DNA from: UBA3064 sp023258775 | Lineage (GTDB): Bacteria > Pseudomonadota > Gammaproteobacteria > Burkholderiales > Burkholderiaceae_E | Length of the DNA: 64,000 nt | NCBI GenBank assembly: GCA_044355655.1 | Contig: JBIKXS010000010.1 | Span: 18,625 to 82,624 of the forward strand | Direction of reading: 5' to 3' | Shown: piece after piece, positions 17,628 to 25,858 of the stretch | How the letters are laid out: every line of letters starts with the position of its first letter | How positions within the stretch are numbered: the first letter of the stretch is position 1 | Notes under the pieces: model-generated | The model's database searches: none | Told to the model about the DNA's origin: nothing | The model's input: the letters and a program-made list of their open reading frames with translations, nothing else | Position numbers and translations under genes: made by a program

Positions 17628-18526
17628 TCCCTTGCTTGAATCAGTTGGTACAAAGCTGCTTCGGGACTATCCGGTTCTGGATGCCAGTCGTAGCGCCATT
17701 TCACAATGGGTGGCATTGACATGAGGATTGATTCGGTACGCCCTTGAGATTGCAGTCCAAACAAGGTTCCGCGATCAAAGACCAGGTTGAATTCCACATA
17801 GCGGCCTCGGCGGTATGCCTGGAAATCCCTTTCGCGTTCTCCATAGTCAATCTTGCGGCGTTTTTCAACGATTGGCACATAAGCGCTCAAAAAAGAATCA
17901 CCAACAGACCGGGTTAAAGCAAAGGATTCTTCGATGCCTGGGTCGCATAAATCGTCAAAAAAAATGCCACCAATGCCACGAGCCTCGTTGCGATGTTTCA
18001 AAAAGAAATATTCATCACACCAGCGCTTAAAGCGCGGGTACCACTGTGTCCCAAAAGGATCGAGCGCGTTTTTGCATTGTTGATGAAAGTGTTTGGCATC
18101 GTCCTCAAAACCATAATAAGGCGTTAAGTCCATGCCGCCGCCGCACCAGCCAATGGCGTCTTGATGGCCATGATCTCCATCAAAGGCCATAAAAAGTCGA
18201 ACGTTCATATGCACAGTGGGTACATAAGGATTGTGCGGATGCAAAACCAGGGATACTCCCATAGCCTCCCAGCGACGGCCTGAAAGTTCTGGACGATGCG
18301 CGCTCGCGGAGGGCGGCAGTTTATCGCCCATAACATGGGAAAAATTGCATCCTCCCCGCTCAAAAAGAGCACCGGCTTCGATAACTCGTGAAATACCCCC
18401 ACCGCCTTCGGGACGGTCCCACTGGTCAAATGCAAACCGATGGCCGTCGAGCTTTTCAAGCTGTTCGATGATGCCCGATTGCAGTCCGAGGAAGTACTGC
18501 TTTGCTTGGTCCAAGATGCCTGTCAT
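17618..18526 (-). CDS. hemF: Aerobic coproporphyrinogen-III oxidase
   Basis: The oxygen-dependent enzyme that converts coproporphyrinogen III to protoporphyrinogen IX in heme synthesis. It has 302 residues, as usual. Family signatures are GGGGISRVIEAGALFERGG near residue 37, LHPHNPYVPTVHMNVRLF, WCGGGMDLTPYYGFEDD, and RGRYVEFNLVFDRGTLFGL. It lies 20 bp after purD and overlaps nadD by 10 bp. Presence of hemF indicates an aerobic lifestyle; no hemN is seen in the window. Confidence 0.96.
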   Translation of the reverse strand: MTGILDQAKQYFLGLQSGIIEQLEKLDGHRFAFDQWDRPEGGGGISRVIEAGALFERGGCNFSHVMGDKLPPSASAHRPELSGRRWEAMGVSLVLHPHNPYVPTVHMNVRLFMAFDGDHGHQDAIGWCGGGMDLTPYYGFEDDAKHFHQQCKNALDPFGTQWYPRFKRWCDEYFFLKHRNEARGIGGIFFDDLCDPGIEESFALTRSVGDSFLSAYVPIVEKRRKIDYGERERDFQAYRRGRYVEFNLVFDRGTLFGLQSQGRTESILMSMPPIVKWRYDWHPEPDSPEAALYQLIQARDWV

Positions 18527-18546
18527 TGAAGTTGGCTTTCTGAGTG

Positions 18547-19878
18547 CTATAGGCCTGTGCCATTGCTTCGCCTGGCACGCCAGGCAATGTCTTTACGATA
18601 TTGTCCACCTTCAAGGCCAATTTGCGCCATGCTCTCGTAGGCGTGCTGTTGAGCAAGTTTGACGCTATCGCCCATGCCAACGACACAAAGCACCCGGCCG
18701 CCGCTGCTAAGCAACTCACCTCCCTGGTGCTCGGTACCGGCATGAAACACAAAACGCCCATGATCTGCCGAACTGTCGAGACGTTTGGCCTGTCCCAGAC
18801 TAAAGGCTGCTCCCTTATTGGATAAACCGCGAATTGGGTCGCCGAGTCGGGGTGCTTGTGGGTAGCCCTTTGAAGCGAGAACAACGCCGACGGCGTGCCG
18901 TCGATCCCAGTGTGCCTCGATTAGATTGAGCTTGCCGGCAAGTGCTGCCTCGATCAAATCGACCAGATCGCTCCGGAGTCGAACCATCAGTGGCTGGGTT
19001 TCCGGGTCGCCGAGGCGGCAATTGAACTCGAGTACGCGGACGCCCTTTTTGGGGTCGATCATTAAGCCTGCATACAAAAAGCCGAAATAGCGTTGTCCCT
19101 CTGCGGCCATTCCCCGAACAGCCTTATTCATCACCTCGCGCATAACGAAGGCGTGAACGTCGGGCGTCACGATGGGCGCTGGCGAATAGGCGCCCATGCC
19201 ACCGGTGTTTGGTCCAATGTCACCATCGCCCAAGCGTTTATGGTCCTGACTCGATGCCAGCGCAAGTACGTGTTCACCGTCGACCATGGCAATAAAGCTT
19301 GCTTCTTCACCAACAAGAAAATCCTCGATGACCACGCGGGCCCCAGCCTGGCCGAAACTTTGATCTTTAAGCATCCAGTCGATGGCTTGATGCGCCTCCT
19401 CAAGGCTCTGAGCAACCACAACGCCTTTGCCAGCTGCCAGACCGTCAGCCTTAACGACAATTGGTGCGCCTTGCGCGTCAACATAACGATGTGCCTCTTC
19501 GGGATCGCTAAAGCTTTGATACGCGGCCGTCGGAATGCCCATCCGGGTCATGAACTGTTTGGCAAAGTCTTTCGAGGATTCAAGCTGTGCGGCTGCGCGC
19601 GTTGGTCCGAAAATGGCGAGCTTGCGGGCTTGAAAGTAGTCGACAATGCCTGCGGCTAGCGGCGCCTCAGGTCCAACCACTGTAAAGCGGATCCCTTCGT
19701 GTTTCGCAAAGTCTGCTAGCGCAGCATGTTCGCTTAAGTCGAGGTTTTGAACCTTGGGTTCATGGGCTGTACCGCCATTACCTGGGGCAACATAGACTTG
19801 AGTGACTTTTGCAGACTGTGCTAATTTCCAAGCGATGGCGTGTTCACGTCCGCCTGAACCGATGACAAGGAGTTTCAC
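18547..19878 (-). CDS. purD: Phosphoribosylamine-glycine ligase
   Basis: GAR synthetase, 443 residues, second step of de novo purine synthesis. It starts MKLLVIGSGGREHAIAWKL and shows VGPEAPLAAGIVD, the ATP-grasp region (APIVVKADGLAAGKGVVVA), and the metal-binding LEFNCRLGDPETQPLM. Its ATG overlaps the yebC stop by four bases (ATGA). It is part of the long minus-strand housekeeping operon. Confidence 0.96.
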   Translation of the reverse strand: MKLLVIGSGGREHAIAWKLAQSAKVTQVYVAPGNGGTAHEPKVQNLDLSEHAALADFAKHEGIRFTVVGPEAPLAAGIVDYFQARKLAIFGPTRAAAQLESSKDFAKQFMTRMGIPTAAYQSFSDPEEAHRYVDAQGAPIVVKADGLAAGKGVVVAQSLEEAHQAIDWMLKDQSFGQAGARVVIEDFLVGEEASFIAMVDGEHVLALASSQDHKRLGDGDIGPNTGGMGAYSPAPIVTPDVHAFVMREVMNKAVRGMAAEGQRYFGFLYAGLMIDPKKGVRVLEFNCRLGDPETQPLMVRLRSDLVDLIEAALAGKLNLIEAHWDRRHAVGVVLASKGYPQAPRLGDPIRGLSNKGAAFSLGQAKRLDSSADHGRFVFHAGTEHQGGELLSSGGRVLCVVGMGDSVKLAQQHAYESMAQIGLEGGQYRKDIAWRARRSNGTGL

Positions 19879-20603
19879 GAGTCACCCATCGAAGCATTGG
19901 TGTAGACCTCTTGTACGTCGTCGAGGCCTTCGAGTGCGTCAAGCAGCTTTTGCATTTTCTCGGCATCCTCAGCTTGCAATGCGATGTCATTATCGGGTTT
20001 CATCACAATTGCGGCGATGTCGCTGCGCAAACCTGCAGCATCAAGCGCTTGCCGAATCGGCTCAAAAAGGCCTGGTTCACAGACAACCTCGATTGAATCA
20101 TCGTCTCCCCGAATAACATCATCAGCACCCGAATCAAGCGCAACTTCAATGACTTTTTCCTCGGAGGTGCCTGGGGCGAAAATGATCTGACCGCAGTGGC
20201 GGAACTGAAAAGCCACCGAACCATCGGTACCCAGATTGCCGCCGTATTTTGAGAAAGCGTGACGAACCTCGGCTACCGTTCGAATTCGGTTATCGGTCAT
20301 GCAATCAACAATGATTGCTGCGCCTGCAATACCATAACCTTCATAGCGAATTTCTTCATAGTTAGCGCCCTCAAGACCGCCGGCCCCGCGCGCGATGGCG
20401 CGTTGGACTGTGTCCTTGGGCATATTGGCCTCTGAGGCCTTATCCATGGCCAAGCGAAGCCTTGGGTTGGTATCGCTGTCTCCACCGCCAATGCGCGCGG
20501 CGACCGTGATTTCTCGAATGAGACGCGTAAAAAGCTTACCCCGTTTGGCGTCTTGACGTCCTTTCCGGTGCTGAATGTTGGCCCACTTCGAATGACCGGC
20601 CAT
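19875..20603 (-). CDS. YebC/PmpR-family protein
   Basis: A 242-residue YebC-family protein beginning MAGHSKWANIQHRKGRQDAKR, an unmistakable start. Members act as DNA-binding regulators or, as shown more recently for some, help translation of difficult proline stretches. The frame is open 25 codons further upstream, but the ATG at 20603 has AAGGGA at good spacing and fits the family start. It is first in the operon yebC-purD-hemF-nadD-rsfS-rlmH-maf-rng. Confidence 0.95.
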   Translation of the reverse strand: MAGHSKWANIQHRKGRQDAKRGKLFTRLIREITVAARIGGGDSDTNPRLRLAMDKASEANMPKDTVQRAIARGAGGLEGANYEEIRYEGYGIAGAAIIVDCMTDNRIRTVAEVRHAFSKYGGNLGTDGSVAFQFRHCGQIIFAPGTSEEKVIEVALDSGADDVIRGDDDSIEVVCEPGLFEPIRQALDAAGLRSDIAAIVMKPDNDIALQAEDAEKMQKLLDALEGLDDVQEVYTNASMGDS

Positions 20604-20644
20604 GCTTTCCCTTGCTGGTAAACGCCTGCTGGCGCGAGACCTAA

Positions 20645-20653
20645 ATTTTACAC
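20645..20653 (-). promoter_or_regulatory. Possible extended -10 promoter for the yebC operon
   Basis: Read on the minus strand, GTGTAAAAT (TGn-free but with TG directly before TAAAAT) lies about 42 bp before the yebC ATG, in a suitable place for a -10 element. No good -35 hexamer is present at 16-18 bp. This is a weak, position-based call. Confidence 0.3.
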
Positions 20654-20865
20654 CGCAGCGGGTAAGTGAATCGGCCAAAAGGATGACCTTTATGTCGTAA
20701 GGACAAGGCTAAGGCCAGGTTTGCGTCTTCAGCAGCTTTTCATGCCGATCACGCGTCAAGGATCCCGCGCCAACATCCCCGATGCCAATCAAGCCCACAA
20801 AGCCCAGCTTTCCCACCAAAGTATCCCCAGTTTCACCCCGGCTCATAAACCTCTGGAGGCCGCCT

Positions 20866-22203
20866 ATGCAAAGCCGATTTCCCAGTTTTCTGATGTTGTG
20901 TGCGCTTACTTTGTTTGTGATTTTTCAACACACGCTGGTGAAGGCCGCTCAAGCGGCAGATCTGCACGCAACAATGCCAGTCGCAACACATTGCGAGCAA
21001 GTCTCTGAAGTGATTGCCTTGGCGCTTGGCGAGCCCAAAGCGTTTCGCCTGTCAACGCGAAAAGAGCAGTCGCGTTGGAACGCACGCCCCGATGTGCTGA
21101 GCGTTCAAGCTGGCCCAGGTAACACCCATTTGCTAAGAGGCGAGAGTCCGGGTCAAAGCGAGTTAAGGCTTAGCTTTGATTCAGACTCGGACCTTCAGCA
21201 GTCAAGCTGCAAAGTCTGGCGGGTGGTGGTCGATGTCGACTTGGGACAAGCTCAAGCGCTCATTGCCGACTGGCTTCAGCAGGAATCGAGGACTTCTGCC
21301 TGGTCTTTACCGCAAATCAGGCTGAGCGCTCGAGGTAGGCTGATCGTGATCGAAGGTGAGGTTGCACAAATCGAGCACCGTCAGGCCCTCGAGTCCTTGC
21401 TAGGCCAGTGGATCCAATCCCAAGCCTTTTCAGGTTTGCGATTAGTCAATTGGATCCATGTTCGACCCGCCGAGCAAATCATGTTGGAAGTTCGAATTGC
21501 CGAGGTTTCCTCGCGTTTGCTCGACAAGCTTGGGATCGATTGGCAGCTTGGCAAAGAGCAGCCTTACTCAGCGGGCTTTGGCCAGTGGAGCGCGCAAGCG
21601 GGTTTTTCTCGGGGGGCTGCTGCTCTGGTCAAGCTCATGCGCGGTACTGCGGTTCTTGGTATTGATGCAGAGGCCTCGCGCTCGCAGTGGCGATTGCTTG
21701 CGCAACCCAATCTCATGGCGCAAAGCGGCAGCGAAGCGCAGTTCTTATCGGGGGGTAAAGTGTTCATTCCGATATCCATTCAACAAGGTCAGGGTGAGCA
21801 AATTAGCGTGAGCACTCGGCTCGATGAGCGTGAGTACGGGGTGAGTCTCAAATTCACGCCGCGCCTGATGGCGGACGGGAGAATCGAGTTGAAGGTAGCC
21901 CCGGAGGTCTCAGAGTTATCCCGCGATGGCGTGATGGTCAGTGCAGGCGAGCGGGGGTCGGTCTTGCCATTGGTGACAGTACGCAAGGCAAGCACAACCG
22001 TCACGCTTGATGATGGAGAGAGCTACGTCGTTGGAGGTCTCATCAATTTTGGCGAAGAGCATGGTCGCCGCGGGCTGCCAGGTTTGATCGATTCAAGCTT
22101 TTTGAATCGTTTAGCTGGTTCGAGCGATCGACACCAGCATCACAGCGAATTGGTCTTTGTTGTTACGCCGCGCAGACTCATCCGCCATCAAGGAGCCCTT
22201 TAA
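20866..22203 (+). CDS. Tad/Flp-type pilus secretin (CpaC/RcpA-like)
   Basis: An outer-membrane secretin of 445 residues. It has a signal peptide (residues 1-31: hydrophobic LMLCALTLFVIF, then AQAA). An N-terminal pilus-assembly domain follows (about 45-125), then a BON-like segment (RLIVIEGEVAQIEHRQALESL). The secretin domain is in the C-terminal half, with TTVTLDDGESYVVGGLI and ELVFVVTPRRL. The ATG at 20866 has GGAGG at ideal spacing. It overlaps the ATPase gene by one base (TAATG). None of the other Tad genes (pilin, prepilin peptidase, CpaB, TadB/TadC) is nearby. Confidence 0.85.
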   Translation: MQSRFPSFLMLCALTLFVIFQHTLVKAAQAADLHATMPVATHCEQVSEVIALALGEPKAFRLSTRKEQSRWNARPDVLSVQAGPGNTHLLRGESPGQSELRLSFDSDSDLQQSSCKVWRVVVDVDLGQAQALIADWLQQESRTSAWSLPQIRLSARGRLIVIEGEVAQIEHRQALESLLGQWIQSQAFSGLRLVNWIHVRPAEQIMLEVRIAEVSSRLLDKLGIDWQLGKEQPYSAGFGQWSAQAGFSRGAAALVKLMRGTAVLGIDAEASRSQWRLLAQPNLMAQSGSEAQFLSGGKVFIPISIQQGQGEQISVSTRLDEREYGVSLKFTPRLMADGRIELKVAPEVSELSRDGVMVSAGERGSVLPLVTVRKASTTVTLDDGESYVVGGLINFGEEHGRRGLPGLIDSSFLNRLAGSSDRHQHHSELVFVVTPRRLIRHQGAL

Positions 22204-23411
22204 TGAACTGGGAAGATAGAAGCATCCAACATCGCGCCATTGAGCGTTTACTCGGTGAGCATGGGCCGCGAGCGCTTGCCAAAATGAGCCCCGAGCAATT
22301 ACAGGATCAGCTTCGGGGTGAACTTTCGCGTCAATTGACCGAGCGACATGGTTCACTTCAGGCGGAACATTTGCACCGTATCCAATCTGAGTTGATGGGC
22401 TTGGGGCCACTTGAACCCTTGCTTGCTGATAGCAAGGTCGGCGATATTTTGGTGAATGGTCCCGAGGCGATCTGGTACGAGCGCGAGGGGCGTTTATACC
22501 GAAGTGCGCAACGCTTTGATGACGAGACGCATCTCATGCGCATCATGGATCGCTTAGTCTCGCGAGGTGGCCGACGAATCGACGAGTCTTCGCCAATGGC
22601 CGATGCAAGGCTGCCCGACGGATCGAGAGTCAATGCCGTGGTTCGGCCTGCGGCGGTCGACGGTCCGCAACTATCGATACGCCGATTTGTCGGTGGTCCC
22701 AGGTTGCTCTCCGATTGGGTGTCAGCAGGTAGCATGACGACAGAGGCGGCCGAAATGCTCGGAGATCTGGTCCGCCAGCGCGCAAACCTGATCATTAGCG
22801 GCGGTACTGGGGCTGGTAAAACCTCGCTGCTGAATGCGCTTTCAGCTTGCATTGATCGTGACGAGCGGATCTTAACGCTTGAGGATGCTGCCGAATTGAG
22901 GCTATCGCAACCCCATGTTGTCCGCCTTGAGGCAAGGCCACCCAATCTGGAGGGCAAGGGTGAAATCACCATGCGGATGTTGTTACGTAATGCGCTTCGC
23001 ATGCGGCCTGATCGCTTGATTGTTGGGGAAGTCCGAGGCGACGAGGTCATCGAATTGCTCGCTGCGCTCAACACTGGCCACCGCGGTTCGATGGGGACAG
23101 TGCACGCGAATTCGGCCGCCGATGCCTTGGTACGGCTGGCGTCGATGGCCGCAATCGCCCTTGGACAATCGCATCCAGAGATGCTTTCCTCGCAAATCCG
23201 GGCGGCGGTCGACGTTGTGTTGCATCTTGAACGCAACGGGGATGGCAAAAGGCAACTTTGCAGTATTCACCGCCTACAGAGCCAAAGTACACAACAAGGC
23301 GCTGCGGCAAGTATGCAGCGGTTATGGCCTAAACCGGACGGTATGTCTCAACATCCCTATCGTAGCCAGGTAGCGAACGCGCACCGCAAGCCTGAACCTG
23401 ATGGTGCTTGA
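22203..23411 (+). CDS. Type II/IV secretion ATPase (CpaF/TadA-like)
   Basis: A cytoplasmic motor ATPase of 402 residues. The N-terminal region ends in LGPLEPLLADSKVGDILVNGPE, typical of the CpaF/VirB11 group. Walker A is GGTGAGKTSLLNAL (about residue 199), followed by the Asp box (ILTLEDAAEL), Walker B (DRLIVGEVRGDEVIELL) and the His box (GHRGSMGTVHANSA). The last 27 residues are poorly family-like and are encoded where the gene overlaps the convergent cyclase gene by 83 bp. With only a secretin beside it, its pilus or secretion partners must be elsewhere or lost. Confidence 0.87.
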   Translation: MNWEDRSIQHRAIERLLGEHGPRALAKMSPEQLQDQLRGELSRQLTERHGSLQAEHLHRIQSELMGLGPLEPLLADSKVGDILVNGPEAIWYEREGRLYRSAQRFDDETHLMRIMDRLVSRGGRRIDESSPMADARLPDGSRVNAVVRPAAVDGPQLSIRRFVGGPRLLSDWVSAGSMTTEAAEMLGDLVRQRANLIISGGTGAGKTSLLNALSACIDRDERILTLEDAAELRLSQPHVVRLEARPPNLEGKGEITMRMLLRNALRMRPDRLIVGEVRGDEVIELLAALNTGHRGSMGTVHANSAADALVRLASMAAIALGQSHPEMLSSQIRAAVDVVLHLERNGDGKRQLCSIHRLQSQSTQQGAAASMQRLWPKPDGMSQHPYRSQVANAHRKPEPDGA

Positions 23412-25170
23412 TACGCTCAGCGAGTTGTTGATCGAGCAAAATACCATCGGCCGGCGCTTCACGTTGGAGTCGCTCGGCTCGATTGACAACCTCGCCCAAT
23501 GCGGTATAGCTTCTTCGCATGGTTGTGCCTAGGTCGCCAACCAGTGCCTCGCCACTTGCCATGCCGATCCTTTTGGAGAGTCCCGGTGCAGCTTGAATCG
23601 CAAGGGCCGCTTGAAGTGCCCGGTCGGCATCATCTGATGCACGCAATGGAGCACCCCAAAAGACCATCAAACCATCGCCCAAGTACTTGTCAAGTGTCCC
23701 GCCGTGCTGATGAACGATCGACGTCCAAGCATCGAGTTGGGTGCGGAGTTTTTGCGCAAATAACTCCGGACTATCCTGACGCGCAAGACGCGTTGATCCG
23801 ACTGCATCGACAAACATAACAACGAGTTGTTCTCGTGATGGCGCAAGGGTTTGGGCAGAGCCTTCCGAAAGCAAATGCTCCAAGACTTTCGGTGGCACAT
23901 AGTCAGCAAAAAGTCGCCGCAGTCGTCCCGCTGTCTGACGCTCATTGCGCAGACTCCAGGCCAGGCTCGCCAGGGCACAAAGTGTGACGGCGATTGGCGG
24001 TCCGCCAACCAATTGCAATTGATGCGTGTCAGTCAGCATCAAGGCAAGCAAGGCAAGACCGACCGAGGCAAATAAACCTATGAGCGCGAGGCTTAGGTAA
24101 CGACGAAATCGGCAACTTACGACGATGAGCGCCATGCTTAAAAGGCTTAATGCCTGTATGAGTAGCCAGGCCTTCACGCCAAGCCAGCTTGAGCGGGCGC
24201 GTGGATCTTCCTGCGAAATAATATCGAGTAAAGCGGCAGTCGCTTGGGCGTGCACAACCACCCCAGCCTGCGAAGCTGCCATCGGTGTTGCTACCCGGTC
24301 GCTTACACCAAGTGCTGAGGAGCCGATCAGCACAAGGGCGCCTCGAAGCGCACTGATCGGTTCGCGGGCTTCAAAGGCAAGGTGCGAAGGTACGCTCAGC
24401 CAAGCCAGATTTGAGCGTGTGTAGGGAATCGACCAGAATCCCTGGGGGTCGCTTGCCAAGTCCAATACGCCGGTTGACAAAACCTGGCCAGCAGGCCACC
24501 GGGGTTCCAGCTTGACCTGATCGGGTAGCAGGCCCATGCAGGCCAAGACCGCCAATGACAGCGTAGCCTGCCATTGATCGCGATATCGCAAAAGGGGCGG
24601 CAGCCTTCTGACCACACCGTCGTCTTCAGGCAGCCAGCTGATATGGCCGGTGCATCGCGGTTGTAAACCTGCATGGTGTCCAACATGCCCGCTTGCCTGC
24701 GCGATTGCGAGGCCCGAAGCAAGTTGAACATGTTTTGGCCAGTGACTGCTCACCTCGCCTGCGTCAGCCGCTTGCGATTGGCCAAGACCAAAGGCTTGCG
24801 ACAAAACAAGTGGATATCGTTCTAAAAGTTGCTGTATGGCTTGGTCGCCTTCCCTATCGCGGGGTTCTGGCAGCACAAGATCCAAACCGATTGCAGCGAC
24901 TTGATGTGTTTCAAAAAGTTGCGTCAGTAAATTCGCAAGGGTTTTTCGCTCCCATGGCCAGGCGCCAAGAGCCTTGAGGCTTGCTTCATCGATATCAACG
25001 ATGACGACCCGGGATTCAAGGCTGTCACTGGCGCTCATGCGATGCCATTGGTCACCGAGTAAATTTGCAGCTCGTTGCAGCGTGCTCGGCCAGGGAAGGC
25101 CACTGGCAAGCAGTAAGCTCAGCAAACTACCCGCCAAGCCAATGAAAAGGGGTACGCGCCACAGCCCCAT
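23329..25170 (-). CDS. CHASE2-domain class III adenylate cyclase
   Basis: A membrane receptor cyclase of 613 residues. An N-terminal helix (about 8-25) is followed by an extracytoplasmic CHASE2 sensor (about 40-310), three transmembrane helices (about 330-400) and a class III cyclase domain (about 440-590). Catalytic features are intact: metal aspartates in VMFVDAVGST and YLGDGLMVFWG, the adenine-specifying lysine of LDKYLGDG, and the transition-state Asn/Arg in VVNRAERL. It should make cAMP in response to an unknown periplasmic signal. It starts one base after the stop of the Crp-like gene, so sensor, second messenger and effector form one unit. Confidence 0.88.
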   Translation of the reverse strand: MGLWRVPLFIGLAGSLLSLLLASGLPWPSTLQRAANLLGDQWHRMSASDSLESRVVIVDIDEASLKALGAWPWERKTLANLLTQLFETHQVAAIGLDLVLPEPRDREGDQAIQQLLERYPLVLSQAFGLGQSQAADAGEVSSHWPKHVQLASGLAIAQASGHVGHHAGLQPRCTGHISWLPEDDGVVRRLPPLLRYRDQWQATLSLAVLACMGLLPDQVKLEPRWPAGQVLSTGVLDLASDPQGFWSIPYTRSNLAWLSVPSHLAFEAREPISALRGALVLIGSSALGVSDRVATPMAASQAGVVVHAQATAALLDIISQEDPRARSSWLGVKAWLLIQALSLLSMALIVVSCRFRRYLSLALIGLFASVGLALLALMLTDTHQLQLVGGPPIAVTLCALASLAWSLRNERQTAGRLRRLFADYVPPKVLEHLLSEGSAQTLAPSREQLVVMFVDAVGSTRLARQDSPELFAQKLRTQLDAWTSIVHQHGGTLDKYLGDGLMVFWGAPLRASDDADRALQAALAIQAAPGLSKRIGMASGEALVGDLGTTMRRSYTALGEVVNRAERLQREAPADGILLDQQLAERIKHHQVQACGARSLPGYDRDVETYRPV

Positions 25171-25171
25171 G

Positions 25172-25858
25172 TTAAGAACTGGCGAGTAAGCGAAGTCGCT
25201 CGTGAAGTCGTAGACGGCCTTCGGGCATTGATTCGATATAGCCCTCGGTTTCGAGAGCCTTCATGACTCTTGACACCATCTCTCGCGAGGCACCAACCAT
25301 TTTCGCAATGTCCTGCCGCGCAATCCGATCCTTGACGACATAGGTGCCGGCGTCTGTTTCCGCAAACTCTAGCAAGACCTGGGCAACCCGGCCGTAAACG
25401 TCAAGTAGAGCCAGGGTTTCGATCCGTCGATCTGCTTCACGAAGTCTTTGAACCAGACTACGCATGATGCGCAAACAGACTTCGTTGTTTTGAGCAATCA
25501 AAAATTGGAAGGCTTCCTTGGTGATGGCGATGAATTCGCAAGGGTCAAGCGTGACAACCGTGGCCGAACGGGGCTCCTCATCAATCAGGCTCATTTCACC
25601 GAAAAACTCTCCTGGCCCGAGCACGGCGAGAATCACCTCCTTACCTTCATCGTCGGCTCGTTGAACCTTGGCTCGCCCGGAGAGCATCACATACATCCCT
25701 TGCGATTGCTCGCCTTCCTTGACGACCACTTTGCCCTTAGAAAAGCTGCGACGCGTGCTCGAGGTCGCCAGGCGTTCAAGTGCGCTCTCTTCCAGACCGT
25801 AAAAGAGCGGTACGCGCTTTAAAAAGGCGAGATTGTGGGTGAACGAGGCATGAGCCAT
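25172..25858 (-). CDS. Crp/Fnr-family transcriptional regulator
   Basis: A 228-residue cyclic-nucleotide-binding regulator. The N-terminal cNMP domain has the phosphate-binding cassette FFGEMSLIDEEPRSATV with glutamate, arginine and serine in place, so it looks able to bind cAMP. The C-terminal winged HTH contains RQDIAKMVGASREMVSRVMKALE. It forms a two-gene operon with the adenylate cyclase. The start is uncertain: the ATG at 25858 fits the family but has no ribosome binding site. An in-frame ATG at 25906 or a TTG between them, just after GAGG, are alternatives. The divergent ureD starts within the same four bases. Confidence 0.85.
   Translation of the reverse strand: MAHASFTHNLAFLKRVPLFYGLEESALERLATSSTRRSFSKGKVVVKEGEQSQGMYVMLSGRAKVQRADDEGKEVILAVLGPGEFFGEMSLIDEEPRSATVVTLDPCEFIAITKEAFQFLIAQNNEVCLRIMRSLVQRLREADRRIETLALLDVYGRVAQVLLEFAETDAGTYVVKDRIARQDIAKMVGASREMVSRVMKALETEGYIESMPEGRLRLHERLRLLASS

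Noticed and set aside
22358..23248. Long minus-strand open frame (296 codons) inside the CpaF-like gene
   Set aside because: Serine/arginine-rich low-information translation opposite a well-conserved ATPase; a codon-bias shadow.
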